Shown: positions 11,360-23,032 of the stretch, in pieces
How positions within the stretch are numbered: the first letter of the stretch is position 1
Layout of the letters: the number at the start of each line of letters is the position of its first letter
NCBI GenBank assembly: GCA_039619475.1
Contig: CM077116.1
Span: 297,394,464-297,458,463, forward strand
Length of the DNA stretch: 64,000 nt
Direction: 5' to 3'
Source of the DNA: Icerya purchasi
Lineage: Eukaryota; Arthropoda; Insecta; Hemiptera; Monophlebidae
Program-made: the position numbers and the translations under genes
Notes under the pieces: generated by a model
Database searches by the model: none
The model's input: the letters and a program-made list of their open reading frames with translations, nothing else
What the model was told of the DNA's origin: nothing

Positions 11360-14300
11360 ATGACTTATCAGTTATATAGAAATACAACATTAGGAAACAC
11401 GTTACAAGAAAGTTTAGACGAATTAATACAGGTAATGTTTTAGTTTATATTTGCTATTAATCGTTGTTTCATTTATATTTGTCCATTAGAATTTAAAGTT
11501 ATACTATTACAATTTTTAAATATATTGATTCGTTTTATCTAATTTATAATGCAGAATTTATTTAATTTTTTGTGTATATTTCTAGGGTGGCCAAATTACA
11601 ACTACGTTAGCATTTAAAGTTCTTTTGCAGTTTGATAAGTCAATGAACAATGCATTAGCAACTCGTGTAAAATCACGTGTGAATTTTAGAGTACGTTATA
11701 AATTATTTTTAACTTACTTATTTTCAAATATGATTATGCTTTAATTTTGCTATATTTTCAATGAATGATTGAAGTTATTACGTTTATAATAAATCGGTGA
11801 AATTGTAATTTATAGCCTAAAACATTAACGATCAATTTAAATTTTACCGGATAATGCATTGCTGTAAGTAAAATGAAAAAAACTGAGTTAACGAAATGTT
11901 ACGACTTAATAAATTATTTTTCTAATATTATGATTTATAATTTTCTTATATTGATAATGTTTTCTGCTTATTTATGTTAGTTAAAAGTTGAACTTTTCAA
12001 GAAAAAAGATAATAAATGTTTAGTTAGTTGCATGAACATGGTTCGATGCTCTTTACATAAAAGGTGATTTTTAATAAAACGAATCAACAAATTTACAGAA
12101 CGAAAGGATTGTTCCTAATTCATTTTTGATAATTCATATTATTTTTATTGTTTAATAGCTTGTAATAAATTTTAGTGGAAAAAATTATTAATAAATGCGT
12201 TACCTTGTGAGTTAAATCTGAGTAAATTATTTGAAATAATTTCTGTTTATTCATATAACATAGTGAACAGCAAGTTTATTAAATTAGTGAGTTTATTACG
12301 TAAAATATTTTAAAAGATGTGATCATATAAATGTTTTGTTGTGCAATAATATTGTTTTTAATTTGACTTCATTCAGCAATTGCAGTGTGGTGAAATATTT
12401 TAATATTGTAAAATCATCTGATAAGATCAAACAGATATATCGTTGAACTTCGTAACGATGAACAGTAATTCATAGGCTAAAATTTTGTCTTTTTTCACGA
12501 CAATAAGATCTCAAACATACAAACTAGTATAAAATTTTTGTTTAGGTCCATTTGTAAAATTGGATTTGTTCTAAAAATCTAATACATTATGATTCAATTG
12601 TAGAAATTTTCTATGTGGTGGAGTTAACTGTACAAAACATTATCATTTTCTCAACTTTACAAGTTAATTGTCAATGTTAAATAGTTTTTATATATACATA
12701 TGTGTTATATATTATGATATATTTTAAAAATTTTATAAGCTTTGAAGAAGTAAAGGAGGCGTTAAGTACCACTTTTTTAAATAAAAGGGAAATAATTAAT
12801 ACTTTGCGGATATGTGCAAACTTATGCATACAAGAAAAAATTGGATGTATTTTCGAAAGAATTTTCGGACTTCCCTAAATTATATAATGGGTTTACTTAC
12901 ATTCATTTAAATACTAAATTTGAGATCGTAATGTATTTCATGCGTATGAAATAATGAATTTCTTTTAATATAAAATTTTTCGAATAATTTAGTAATTGGA
13001 TTTAATTTTTGATTTCCATTAATAAGAGGAGATGTAATATACTTCGGTTTATATTTATCACAAATTAAAGTAAACTTTGTCGTTTTTACAAATTTTTCAA
13101 AATTGGTATTGTATTAGTTTATCTGAGTAGTCATTTCAATAGGAGAGATTTTAAGTCGGTTTTTTTCTACGGGTTTTTTTCCTCTGAATCCGTAAAAATT
13201 TAAAAGACTCTTTAGTTACACTTGAATGGGCAGATTTTAAAATTCCAAATAAGTGAATTGGGATTATTTTTCAAATGTGTCCATTCAGCACAACATTTTT
13301 CAGTAAGCAGAGGTTGTTTAATTTGTTCTAAAAGTGCTAATTGAAAAAACCCGTATTTATTAATAAAGCATTTTTTTCCGAAAAATTAAAAAAAAATTAT
13401 TTCAACAGTTTAGCCAGTTTTCAGAAGAAAACAACACGAATATCAAAAAAGTATATTTTGAAAAAAACAGTGCATTGAACACCAGCACTAAAAGATCGTA
13501 TTCATCTGGATGTTTTTTAGAATGGCACCATTCTACTAAAGTCCGTTTACCATATTTCTTCTTTGTTGAGCTCTTTCACTGCAATTATGTATTACAACTT
13601 TAGTTATTTTTAAATTCGTTCTAGATCTCACGTTTTCGTTGCTTCGACACAGCTATCGCTCACTTTTATATCCACGTGAGGGAAAAAAATATTCTGCTAC
13701 GTTGCTTATTGAATACCGTTGCAGTTTAATGTATACAAAATGAAGTCTTTCAAATGTGATCAAATAATCGAATTAACTGATTCATTGGGATTTTGCGTAG
13801 AATTATGTAAAGACATTTTTAGAGATACGTAGTAAATATTTAGCGATTGGTTTTATTACAACCATTATTGTTGTGGGATAATAGATGGCTTCGATTATGT
13901 TATGGTTGTATACTTTTTCAGATTGGAATGCTTTTCCATATTAACATAAACACTGTTTGAATCTTTTGGGTATAATTCATATCTGGGTTTTTATTTGTAG
14001 ACTCATGGCGCGCTTAATATTCAATTAGTTATTTTCATTATTTTCGATTGCTTTACGATAATATTTACTTGCATCTTATTTGCGTTGTTAGCTTATAGTG
14101 TGTTCGTCTGTTTATATATTTTCGTAGTATGTACTAGGTAGAGCACTGATAGAGGAAAAACGACTAGTGTTAAGTAAAGAAGTTTTATAATGCTTCAGAA
14201 TTTTTTACTATATAAAATTTAATATCGATGGAAAGATACAAGTATCGCCTTACAGAGCATATTTTACAGAATTTAAAACGGCAGAAAACTCGGCTTTTAT

Positions 14301-17300
14301 TTTTTTTAGCCAAAATTGATTTTAGACACCAAATATTTCTATTGTTGACATATTTCGTGAATTTTGTATAAGAAATTTAATAATAAATTATAACACTTTA
14401 GTTGACAATTGATTACCCTTTTTTCACTGCACTACTCTAAGTAAAATTTATAAAGAAAAGGGAAAAAATATTTAATATTTTATTATTATGAATATTAACA
14501 TAAACTTTCATTTCTAATTTTAGTGTTCGATTAGGAAAATATATCATTGTACCGAAAAAATTACTTACGTGCTATGTACTATTTTTATTTATTCATAAAT
14601 AAAATTCTGACCAAGGACGTAAGAAACTATTATAAAAATCTAACTGAACTATGATCACAGTAAAGGGCATTTGGAAATAAGAATTTTAATTTCTAATCAT
14701 ATTGTGAAAAAATAATTTTTTTTCTTTCGTGTCAGTCTTCGTTCATTTGCTTTATTTTTAAAAAAATTATTATTTCTGCTTTTAATATTTTCTTGATTTT
14801 CAAGCTACTCAAATGCTTTTGGGCATATTTGAAATATTTCAATTGCAGTCGAGCATATTAAGAGAAAAAGTTGATTTGTGGTGCGTTATTTGATAAATCT
14901 CATAATAAACAAAAGCATTATAAGGTCGTTTTTAGCGATTTCATCAAATTTATGTTTATTTGTATTTTTAAATTATTTATTTTATATACATAATTAATTT
15001 TAAAAAGATTCACGCATAAAGATACATTTATACTTTTGGGTTTCTTTCAAAACGGTTAAAATTTTAAAATAGTGTAAGTTTGTTATATTAAATACAAAAT
15101 TACCAAAAACGAAAATTAACTCTAATTTTCATCTCTTTGTTATTACCAATGACCGAATAGGCATTTTCAAACAGCTTATTTATTTGAACCTTAAAACTGT
15201 TTAATAACATTGATGAAACATCATTTGTACAAATTAACCCCGTTTATATTGTTAAGAAAAATTTGTAATCCAGTTAAAGTTTATTGCTATTGGGCAGCTA
15301 TTAAATAGTAAGATAATTTTACTTGGATGAGATTAGGTATAGAAATAACATGTTCTTTCGCATTGTACATCAAAATAGATAATATTTTGATAGCTACTAT
15401 ACGATTTAATTAAAATTAATAACGTGAATTACGGTAATAGCAGAAATACGTAGTCTTAACGGAATTAGACGATGATGGCCAGTGTGTAAGCTGGTCGAAA
15501 TGTTAAGCGAATAAATATCTTCTAAAACACAGTTGTTTCCGAAAATTATTTTGTTATGAGTAATCACTGTGAAAGCTTTAAATATTTAATAGACGATAAA
15601 TAGTTGAAAATAGTGTATATTTTTTTAACTAGCAGTAAATCAACTGCATGTACACTACATGAAAATGTAATTTTGTTTATTTTGATGGTCTATTTTGAAT
15701 GATAAATTTAGTCGTACGAAATTAAAGAGACTGTTTTTTGGATTTGTTTATAAGTACATATTTTTATTAGGCCGGAAAATTGAACGCATACCGATTTTGT
15801 GATAACGTGTGGACATTTATGTTAGAAGATTTAGAAATTAAAGAAATACCAGAATTGGGAACGGTTGATAAAGCCAAAATTGTTGCTTGCGATGGAAAAA
15901 GTACGTAAGTTATATTTTTATGATGTTCAACTCGCTGCTGGTGTACAATTTTAGATTTATGCTGCCGTATGGAAATATAATACACGTGAGAATTGTATCC
16001 CTGGGTCTTTTAATCAGTTATCAGTTGTCATAAATGAAACCGTATGCAGCGAATTGCAATAGTCCTTTATCTTTTATGATTTTCGCAACAGGAAATATGT
16101 GATGGCTCTATTTTGTCATTTAAAGAGGAATATAATAATGAGGGATAAAAGAAAGGCAAATCCATTTTAAATAAATATAATAAAAATTACCGAAAATAAA
16201 ATTCGGAAAAAATCCATCGCCACAGTATTCGTATAGTAGCACATTTTCAGTGCAGGTAGTTGTTTCTTACGTGACAGAATGAAATATGAAAGCGGACGTT
16301 TAGTAATTAAGTTCAGCAAACAAATACATATATGCCGCATCGAATTTTGGAGATTTTAAAGATTGTTTTACTGTTGTTGAATTTTTTGAAAGCTGGCATT
16401 TTTTAAATGTACAATAATAAAAAAAAGTATTTTATAAGAAGAAACGGCTCGTCATTTTTCATACGGAAAAAACTATGTCCTAAACTAATACAGCTAATAT
16501 ATTTAAAATAGACAAAGGTACAGTCGTAACTATCATGTAATGATTTTGTAAGAAATAGAGAATCGAGTCCATAAAAAAAATAAAAAAAGTGCTTTTTTCT
16601 GAAAAATAACCCCGAAAGGAGCACTTAAAAAAAAATTCAAATTGATTGCATCTGCGTTGACCTCATAACTGTTATCAGTAGACGAAAAAGAAGCTTCTGA
16701 AAGTCAACCAAGAAAAAAGACGCATCTTATGAATATTTTGCACAGTATTCCGGCTACAATCCTATAGGAAATCTTTGGTATAAGTTGGTTGACTCATTTG
16801 AAAACCTCGATTAGTTCAATGATCGAATTATGGTAAAGGTTAAAAGTTGCGTGAAATGTAACTCTTGCACTATGGATGCATTTGTTTATTTCTTTTCTGT
16901 TTATAGTCTCCTGCAGCATCACATTTGGAATTAGTCTATCTTTTTTGGGGTTCATGTTTCTATTATATGTAATTCTGCCGAATTTATTTTAACATGTTTG
17001 TTCATTCTTTCACGTCCTATTTAATTTGATCAAAGCGCATAGGTCCATTTCAAAGCAGCACTTTAATCTTTTCTAATAGCAATTTCATTGTTCCTAAACC
17101 GATCGTAATTAGTTTTGTTAGCATATCTTAAATTTAACATTTTTCGTATATCATTTAATTGTAAATTCATTAATAATAAAAATAATTTCTTTCAACACTC
17201 GTTGCCAAAGTCGTTATTTTTTTTCGTTAGTTTTACCATTCTTATTAGCACTACCTACCCTAATTGCGAAGTAACCTCCTCTTTTCATCGTACCGACATA

Positions 17301-18208
17301 CCTCCTATGAAGTTAACAACGCATACAAATACTGGCTTGTATTATGCCAGATAGGACTTGGGATTTCTATTCTCAAATTATATTTTGTGCTTTACGTACA
17401 CTATTTACATTTTCTGACTCGTTGAACGTAAGAATTAGGAATAATTTCCTTTCGTTGCTTACAGTTCTGTTATTTAATTACTTTACCGTGGTTCGTAAAA
17501 AAACAGAAGCATTAGACTGTAATACATTTAACCTAAGGTAAAGTTTAATAAAATAAAAAGCGCGTAAAGAAAATAACTTAGCGACATCTATGAAATCAAT
17601 TTCGAACCATATCAAGTTTTTCATAAACAAAGGACACTGCACTTACCGATGATGTTTGTAAATTGTAGAAGAGGTCATTTTTCTCTTTTTTTTCTGATGA
17701 TCCTAGTCAGGACATTAGGACAAAATTATGAAATTATTGAATTGTCATCAAAAATTAATATGTATGTAAATTTTCAAATTATTCAGACGTCGGGAAGTCA
17801 GTGAAAATTGATTTGTAAAATTCCATTATTCAGTTACATATTACTCATTTACATACAGGTCAAGCTAATAAAAGCGTGTTAAAAAAATACTAATTAAGAA
17901 AAAAGTTTTTTGTTTTTTCTAATTATTTTACAAGCTTAAAAAGATCAGTGGAAAATAGTTAAGTTTTTTTTATGTAATCAAAAAAAAAAAAGAGTACTGG
18001 ATAAATAATATGAAATTACAACGTACCTCCTCCTGTTTTAAGCAATATATCCGTTATGAATAATTTGTCAATAATTCAATAGTTTATTGCGGTGTTATAT
18101 ACATTCAAAAATATTTTCATTACATTTAGTAAATTATTTTATTTAATATGTTATTATTATTTTAAAGGTTCTGCTAACAGATCTAGTACAGCTACAGAAG
18201 ATTTCTAA
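11360..18208 (+). CDS. TfIIA-S: Transcription initiation factor TFIIA gamma (small) subunit
   Basis: Nuclear general transcription factor subunit that with TFIIA alpha/beta stabilises TBP on promoter DNA. Coding exons: 11360-11431, 11586-11690, 15771-15900 and 18168-18208. All have AG/GT borders and phases 0, 0 and 1 that join cleanly, giving about 115 residues (human and fly proteins are about 106-109). Exon 1 is [19 protein letters not shown]..., the N-terminal four-helix region. Exon 2 has [18 protein letters not shown]. Exon 3 has [19 protein letters not shown] and ends [10 protein letters not shown], the beta-barrel part. The tail is [13 protein letters not shown]. For exon 3 a donor four bases further on would give a premature stop, so the first GT is preferred. 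An ATG at 11353 is out of frame and very short. An acceptor-like TTTTAG at 11347-11352 suggests a 5' UTR intron. Introns 2 and 3 (4.1 and 2.3 kb) are unusually long for so small a gene. Confidence 0.97.
11691..15770 (+). other. TFIIA-gamma intron 2, nothing recognised
   Basis: 4.1 kb of AT-rich intron. I saw no open frames with recognisable motifs and no element termini. Confidence 0.5.
15901..18167 (+). other. TFIIA-gamma intron 3, with a faint transposase-like trace
   Basis: Mostly featureless AT-rich intron. Positions 16741-16815 read [15 protein letters not shown] on the plus strand, which resembles the third catalytic segment of Tc1/mariner transposases (..YSPDLNPIEnLW..L) with the acidic residues lost. 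Small frames at 17115-17541 show no family features. Confidence 0.35.
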
Positions 18209-18576
18209 AAAGGTAACAAAATCATCGTAAATATATTCATCTATAAATGATTTCGTTTAAATTAAATTGTATGGTTTGTCTTTTTTTACGAGATTTCATA
18301 ATGATTCAATTATTTTCTAAATTTTAAAAACCAATGCAAAAAATTTTAAATGCAGCTATATATTAATGTAATAAAAAATTTACGATGAAGCTATATTTAT
18401 TTAAACATGAAATATTGCTTACCCGAATTTGTTTTATTTTCTTCGAACAGATATAACAATAATTATTTAATGTTGATAAGTATAAAAAAATTAATTTGTT
18501 TAATGTGTGAAACAAATATACAATGTTTATAAAAATTTATTAGCGATATTTGTATTATCTGTATAAGAATTGTTGT

Positions 18577-18583
18577 AATAAAA
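18577..18583 (+). promoter_or_regulatory. Likely poly(A) signal of TFIIA-gamma
   Basis: AATAAAA about 370 bases after the stop codon at 18206-18208, followed by T-rich sequence. It is a strong hexamer with good spacing for a short 3' UTR; other AATAAA motifs exist further on. Confidence 0.5.
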
Positions 18584-18599
18584 GAACATTTTTATATAC

Positions 18600-21446
18600 G
18601 CCATTTTTAATTTATTTTTGTTTTTGTGTTATTTAGCGAATAAGAAAAACACCGTTGTGAAATTTTAATTTTCTGGAATTAGCGATTCTTAGATGTTCAC
18701 GGTTAGTTGGGTGGAATTTAATTACTTTTACCCCATTTAAAAGCAACCGTAGTGTGCAACCGAATATGTAAGGGAAGAATAACTTCAATTTAAAATTCTA
18801 ATTATTTGAGAAAATTGTAAATAGTGTTGGAAATTTTCAGAATCAGATTTGTTATTAACCGCGATTTCTTTTTAATCTCTACTAATAGTTAGAGTGCTGA
18901 AAACAGTTTCGGGCGAATGATGATTTTTAACATAATTTTAAGGACTTAATGATTTAATATTTCGGTGAATCATTTAATCATAAAGTTACATTAAAATGTT
19001 CGATATAAGCAATAGTGGACTCGAACAGTCGCCCACTCTTCTGGTTATTATTTTTTCATTTTACATTTAATTTGACATTGGAAATAAATTATTACTACAT
19101 TTATGGCAGTTACGTATTTCTGATAAATGATTTATTAGGATTTTAAAATAGTTTTATACTGAAATTTTCGAGGATATTTTAGATAATTTAATTATAGTTA
19201 GTAGTTTTTTAGTTCAATTGATGCTGTTTTAATATTTAAAATTTCATGCTTTATGCACATTGTACGTTTATTTTAAAGCTTACTTTTGGATAACGGTATT
19301 GTGATATTTTTATAGATATCGTTTTGTAATGGAAATTTATATTGTTCTTTTATAGATTATTCGAATTTTACGAATGAAAATAATTCAGCTAGTGCTTTTA
19401 ATTTATATTTTTCCGATAAATAATTACTTATTATTTTCCGTTGTAATTTTAATGTATTTTTGGGTCGTATTTTTCATACTTTTGTGGTGCGAAGAATAAG
19501 AAATATTGTTACGAGTCGTGTATTTTTTTTAAAGAGTGGAAATGCCTACTTTTCTTTTTATTTAAAATAATAAGTAAATTGTTTTACTAATAAGTATTTT
19601 TGTATAATGTTAGCAAATTAAATTTTGTTTAGATCTATAAAAATGTTCTCAGAATTTAGCTAGTGTGATTACACGCTAGAACATGATCCAGATATTTTGA
19701 ATATTTATTATGTGATGTTAAGATTTGCGAATAATTTTATAATTTGCATTTATAAGTTATTTATTATTTATAAATGCTAAATTCTTTTGGTATTTTTCAC
19801 GGATGTTCATTATGTTTACAAAATGTTTTTTTTTTAAATACTGTAATAAAGCCATTTAAGGAAAATAAATATCAACGCTTTTGAGATTGTAAAGTATTTC
19901 CAAAATCCTTACCGTATTTATCTCTACGTTAAGTGGTAATCCCTTTAGTAATAACTGAATAATTTTATTAAACACGATTAGGGATCCGAACAGTAAAATT
20001 TGATATTTCATACCTCTTTTTCTCCAAATAAGCCATGTTGAAACAACTCATTAACCCTTTTCATTTCTAATTACTGTTAAACTATTTTGAAAAATTTTTA
20101 TTTCTTTGGTGCATTTATAATTTACCGACTGTATAAGAATATTATCAAAGTACTTATTTTATTTTGAGTCAGTATGTATACTGCTTTTTACTTTGGCAGT
20201 ACCGGGTATTAAAGTTAGTATACATTTATAATAGAAATAAAGATTATACAATATTACTGTAATTGGGATTTATTTGTATAATTATATAAATTCCTTTAAA
20301 TTTTAAGCCATTTTTAAAAAATATCAGTATGAGGATTCCATATAGCTTTTACTGTCCCATGTAAATTGCATAGTATTGGAATAATGTATATTTTGTATAT
20401 ATATATATATATGTAAATATGTTGAGAGAGATTTAAGTTTCGTTTTTTTTAAATTTTTGTTGATTTTAAACTTAATATTCAGCTGAAAAATTAAAAAAAA
20501 ACGTTGTTACAAAAATTAATTGTTTTTTTTTATTTTATTTTATATATTGTCATATTTAAATTGTCAACCGTAACTAGTCGGTATTTATTAACTAATTATT
20601 GTAAATAATATATTTGTATTTGTATGTATGTTTCGTTTCGTTAATTATGATATTTACGGAGCAAGATATTAAATCACTTAAATATGAAAACAGTACCTGA
20701 AGTCACCGAATCTTTTACACAGGGTTACGAAATTTTGGCAGAAGATTTTTAAAAAAATTTGATTATTAAATAAGATATTTGATCTTGTATGCTGCATCTA
20801 AAAAACGTAAATTAGCTTTTAGGAAGGGAAGCTTTTTATAGAAACTATACGAAAAAAGTTGTAAAACTTTCGAAACTATCGAGTCACTGTGATCCTTTAC
20901 TATTAGAATATCCGAATAAAAGTTTTTGTATATTTTTGAAAATTCAAAACGAATTTGTGTTGAGAATTTTAAATTATAGGGTATTTGGGCATATTGTTTT
21001 CCATTATTGTGGAACTAACGGTCATTGTATGTGGAATAAACTATATATTTTTAAGATAGTTTAAAGATCGATTTTAATAACAAATATAACCCTTTTGAGA
21101 TATTTTGTAATTTACTGCCTATAATCAGTAAGCAGAGGGAGTAAGAGCAAAGTTAAAATTATTAATATTTTTAAAAACCACAAAATCCCAATCGGTGGTT
21201 ATCGTGATCAAAAGTGATGTGAATACTTAAACGTAGAGAAATTTGAATGTAACATACTACAGTAACTATTTTCACTTCTTAAATCTCTACAGTTCATATG
21301 CTGCAAATATTATCCTCAAATTATTATACTATCTTTTAGAATGGTACAATAACTTTGCACTTGTGATTAGTATGATATTCAAAGTTCGGAACTATTAAAA
21401 ACATATTTTAGGTATTTCGATGTTTTTTTTTTTTTTTTTGTATCAG
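18600..21446. other. Intergenic AT-rich DNA
   Basis: No gene or element recognised. Tiny open frames starting at ATG occur (for example at 18996, 24 codons), but their length is what chance gives. Confidence 0.4.
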
Positions 21447-21545
21447 TTACCCGCTGAGCGTTCTGGGAGTCAAGAAAAATATAAATTTAGACAACGAGTA
21501 GATTCAAATGGTATTTCTATTTATGCGGAATCTTTTGGATATTAG
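21447..21545 (+). CDS. Putative terminal exon of an unrecognised gene
   Basis: A long T tract and TATCAG form a strong splice acceptor ending at 21446. From there 32 codons stay open, with polar, protein-like composition: LPAERSGSQEKYKFRQRV then DSNGISIYAESFGY, stop TAG at 21543-21545. An AATAAA follows at 21548-21553. Composition, acceptor, stop and poly(A) signal together look like a last coding exon rather than random AT-rich DNA. I do not recognise the protein and found no partner exon upstream. It could be an alternative last exon of TFIIA-gamma, but the reading phase needed there (G|GT split) does not fit the frame shown here. Chance cannot be excluded. Confidence 0.35.
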   Translation, partial: LPAERSGSQEKYKFRQRVDSNGISIYAESFGY

Positions 21546-22009
21546 TCAATAAAAGGTTAATTTGATGAAGTGTGATATTACAGGGAAAGAAGAGAGCAGT
21601 GGATATATTTTTCTGATCTAATGGATTATGAGTTAAATTTAATTAGAAATAATTGAAGTATTATTTAAATGAACATGACTAATGTATGAGATCTTGGTGA
21701 CAATAAACTTGTAGCGTTTCCTTAAACATGGAGAAGGGAAGGAGTGTCCTTTATAAGATTAACTTAAATTATGTTTGAATAAAATCAAGTGTAAATTTAA
21801 AATTTTAGATTGATTTGTTTAAATAATGGTAAAATTGTTGTTTAATTATCTGAAAAAGTAATTTTTCTTGCAAGGAAATAATTTTGTTTGTTTATTTTCT
21901 TTAATATAGAAATGTTTTATATTTTGTAAACATCACATATTAGTCTATATAAAATTAAATAAATAAAATAGCAAAATAAAATTAATGAAGTATCGATTAA
22001 AGAGTGCGT

Positions 22010-22760
22010 GTGTGCGTGTAATCCTGCGAATGGCCGGGGGGGGGGACCAAGCCGTGATGTTACGTCACGGAATGGCTTAACGGAAATGGGAGGTGGAAAG
22101 ACCCAGCGACTAGAATTGGGGAGGAACCGTGGCCGGACGGTGGAATTAGTCGGAATTTAGTCGCAGTTTTGATCTCAAGTTGGTCGGTTTTTGGTTTCGG
22201 GAAGGGAAATAAATCGGTTCCGGGCTCGGTCAACGGACCAGTAAAACAAGTAATCGCGGGTTGTGCTAGATTTTTCGGGTATTTTGATCTTACATATAAA
22301 AAAAAGTATATGACCGATATTGCTTGATCGAATACATACTGAATATAAGCGGACAAGAAGTGGATTACGCCGGAAGTTCAACCAGAAGAAAAAAAAAAAA
22401 AGGGACAACGGACCACCGTGGTCGAGAAGACCGCATCCACCCGGCCGATATATAGAGCTATGTACTAAATTTGTACATATACTTATTGATTTGTTTAGCG
22501 TTTTATTCGATTTATTTTAATTACTTTTGATTTTTTATTTTGTCTTTTTAACGGTCGACCGCCCAAGAAAGATTAATGGAGACATTTCGGAATAAATCTT
22601 TAAATCGTGATTTCCGTTCTTGAGAAAAAATAATGATCATAATAATCGCATTAAAAACTGATATTTTTTTTCTGCGGGAATAGATCCGCGGTGACATCCC
22701 TAATCTAACTAAAGTATAACATTTCAATTTTAAGCTAAATGACAAATTAACAATGAATTG
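22010..22760. other. GC-richer island, possible solo LTR or promoter region
   Basis: Sharp rise in GC within AT-rich surroundings, strongest at 22030-22450. It includes a G10 run (22036-22045) and an imperfect hairpin at 22049-22080 (AAGCCGTGA / TCACGGAATGGCTT around TGTTACG). A TATATAGAGC box lies at about 22446 and GGAATAAAT at about 22590. TGTTACG near 22060 and TATAACA near 22720 could be the ends of a long terminal repeat of about 660 bases, but I see no target duplication and no internal retroviral coding sequence. No long open frame with a recognisable motif. Confidence 0.3.
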
Positions 22761-23032
22761 AAAATTAAACTAATAATACTAACACAAATGTTGGTTCTTG
22801 TAGTATTTTTTTTTTTTTTTCGTTTATGTCTTTGCCGTGATAAGCTAATGAAAAACATTATTACAAAATGATACATATTAAATGCGCAGATAATATATAA
22901 AATAATATTATTTTGTATTTAAAAAAAAAAGAAAAAAAATAAAAAAAAATGAAAACGTGTATGATTTTGTTACAATGATTAATGGAATTATTAAACAAAG
23001 AACTAAGACGCATACGTTCTGCGTTACAGTTT

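Noticed and set aside
15767..15985. Minus-strand frame over TFIIA-gamma exon 3
   Set aside because: Shadow of the real plus-strand exon.
17115..17541. Two plus-strand frames in TFIIA-gamma intron 3
   Set aside because: No recognisable motif and composition typical of intron DNA.
22060..22356. 98-codon minus-strand frame in the GC-richer island
   Set aside because: Pro/Ser-rich but without domain, splice context or start signal; more likely non-coding LTR or promoter sequence.
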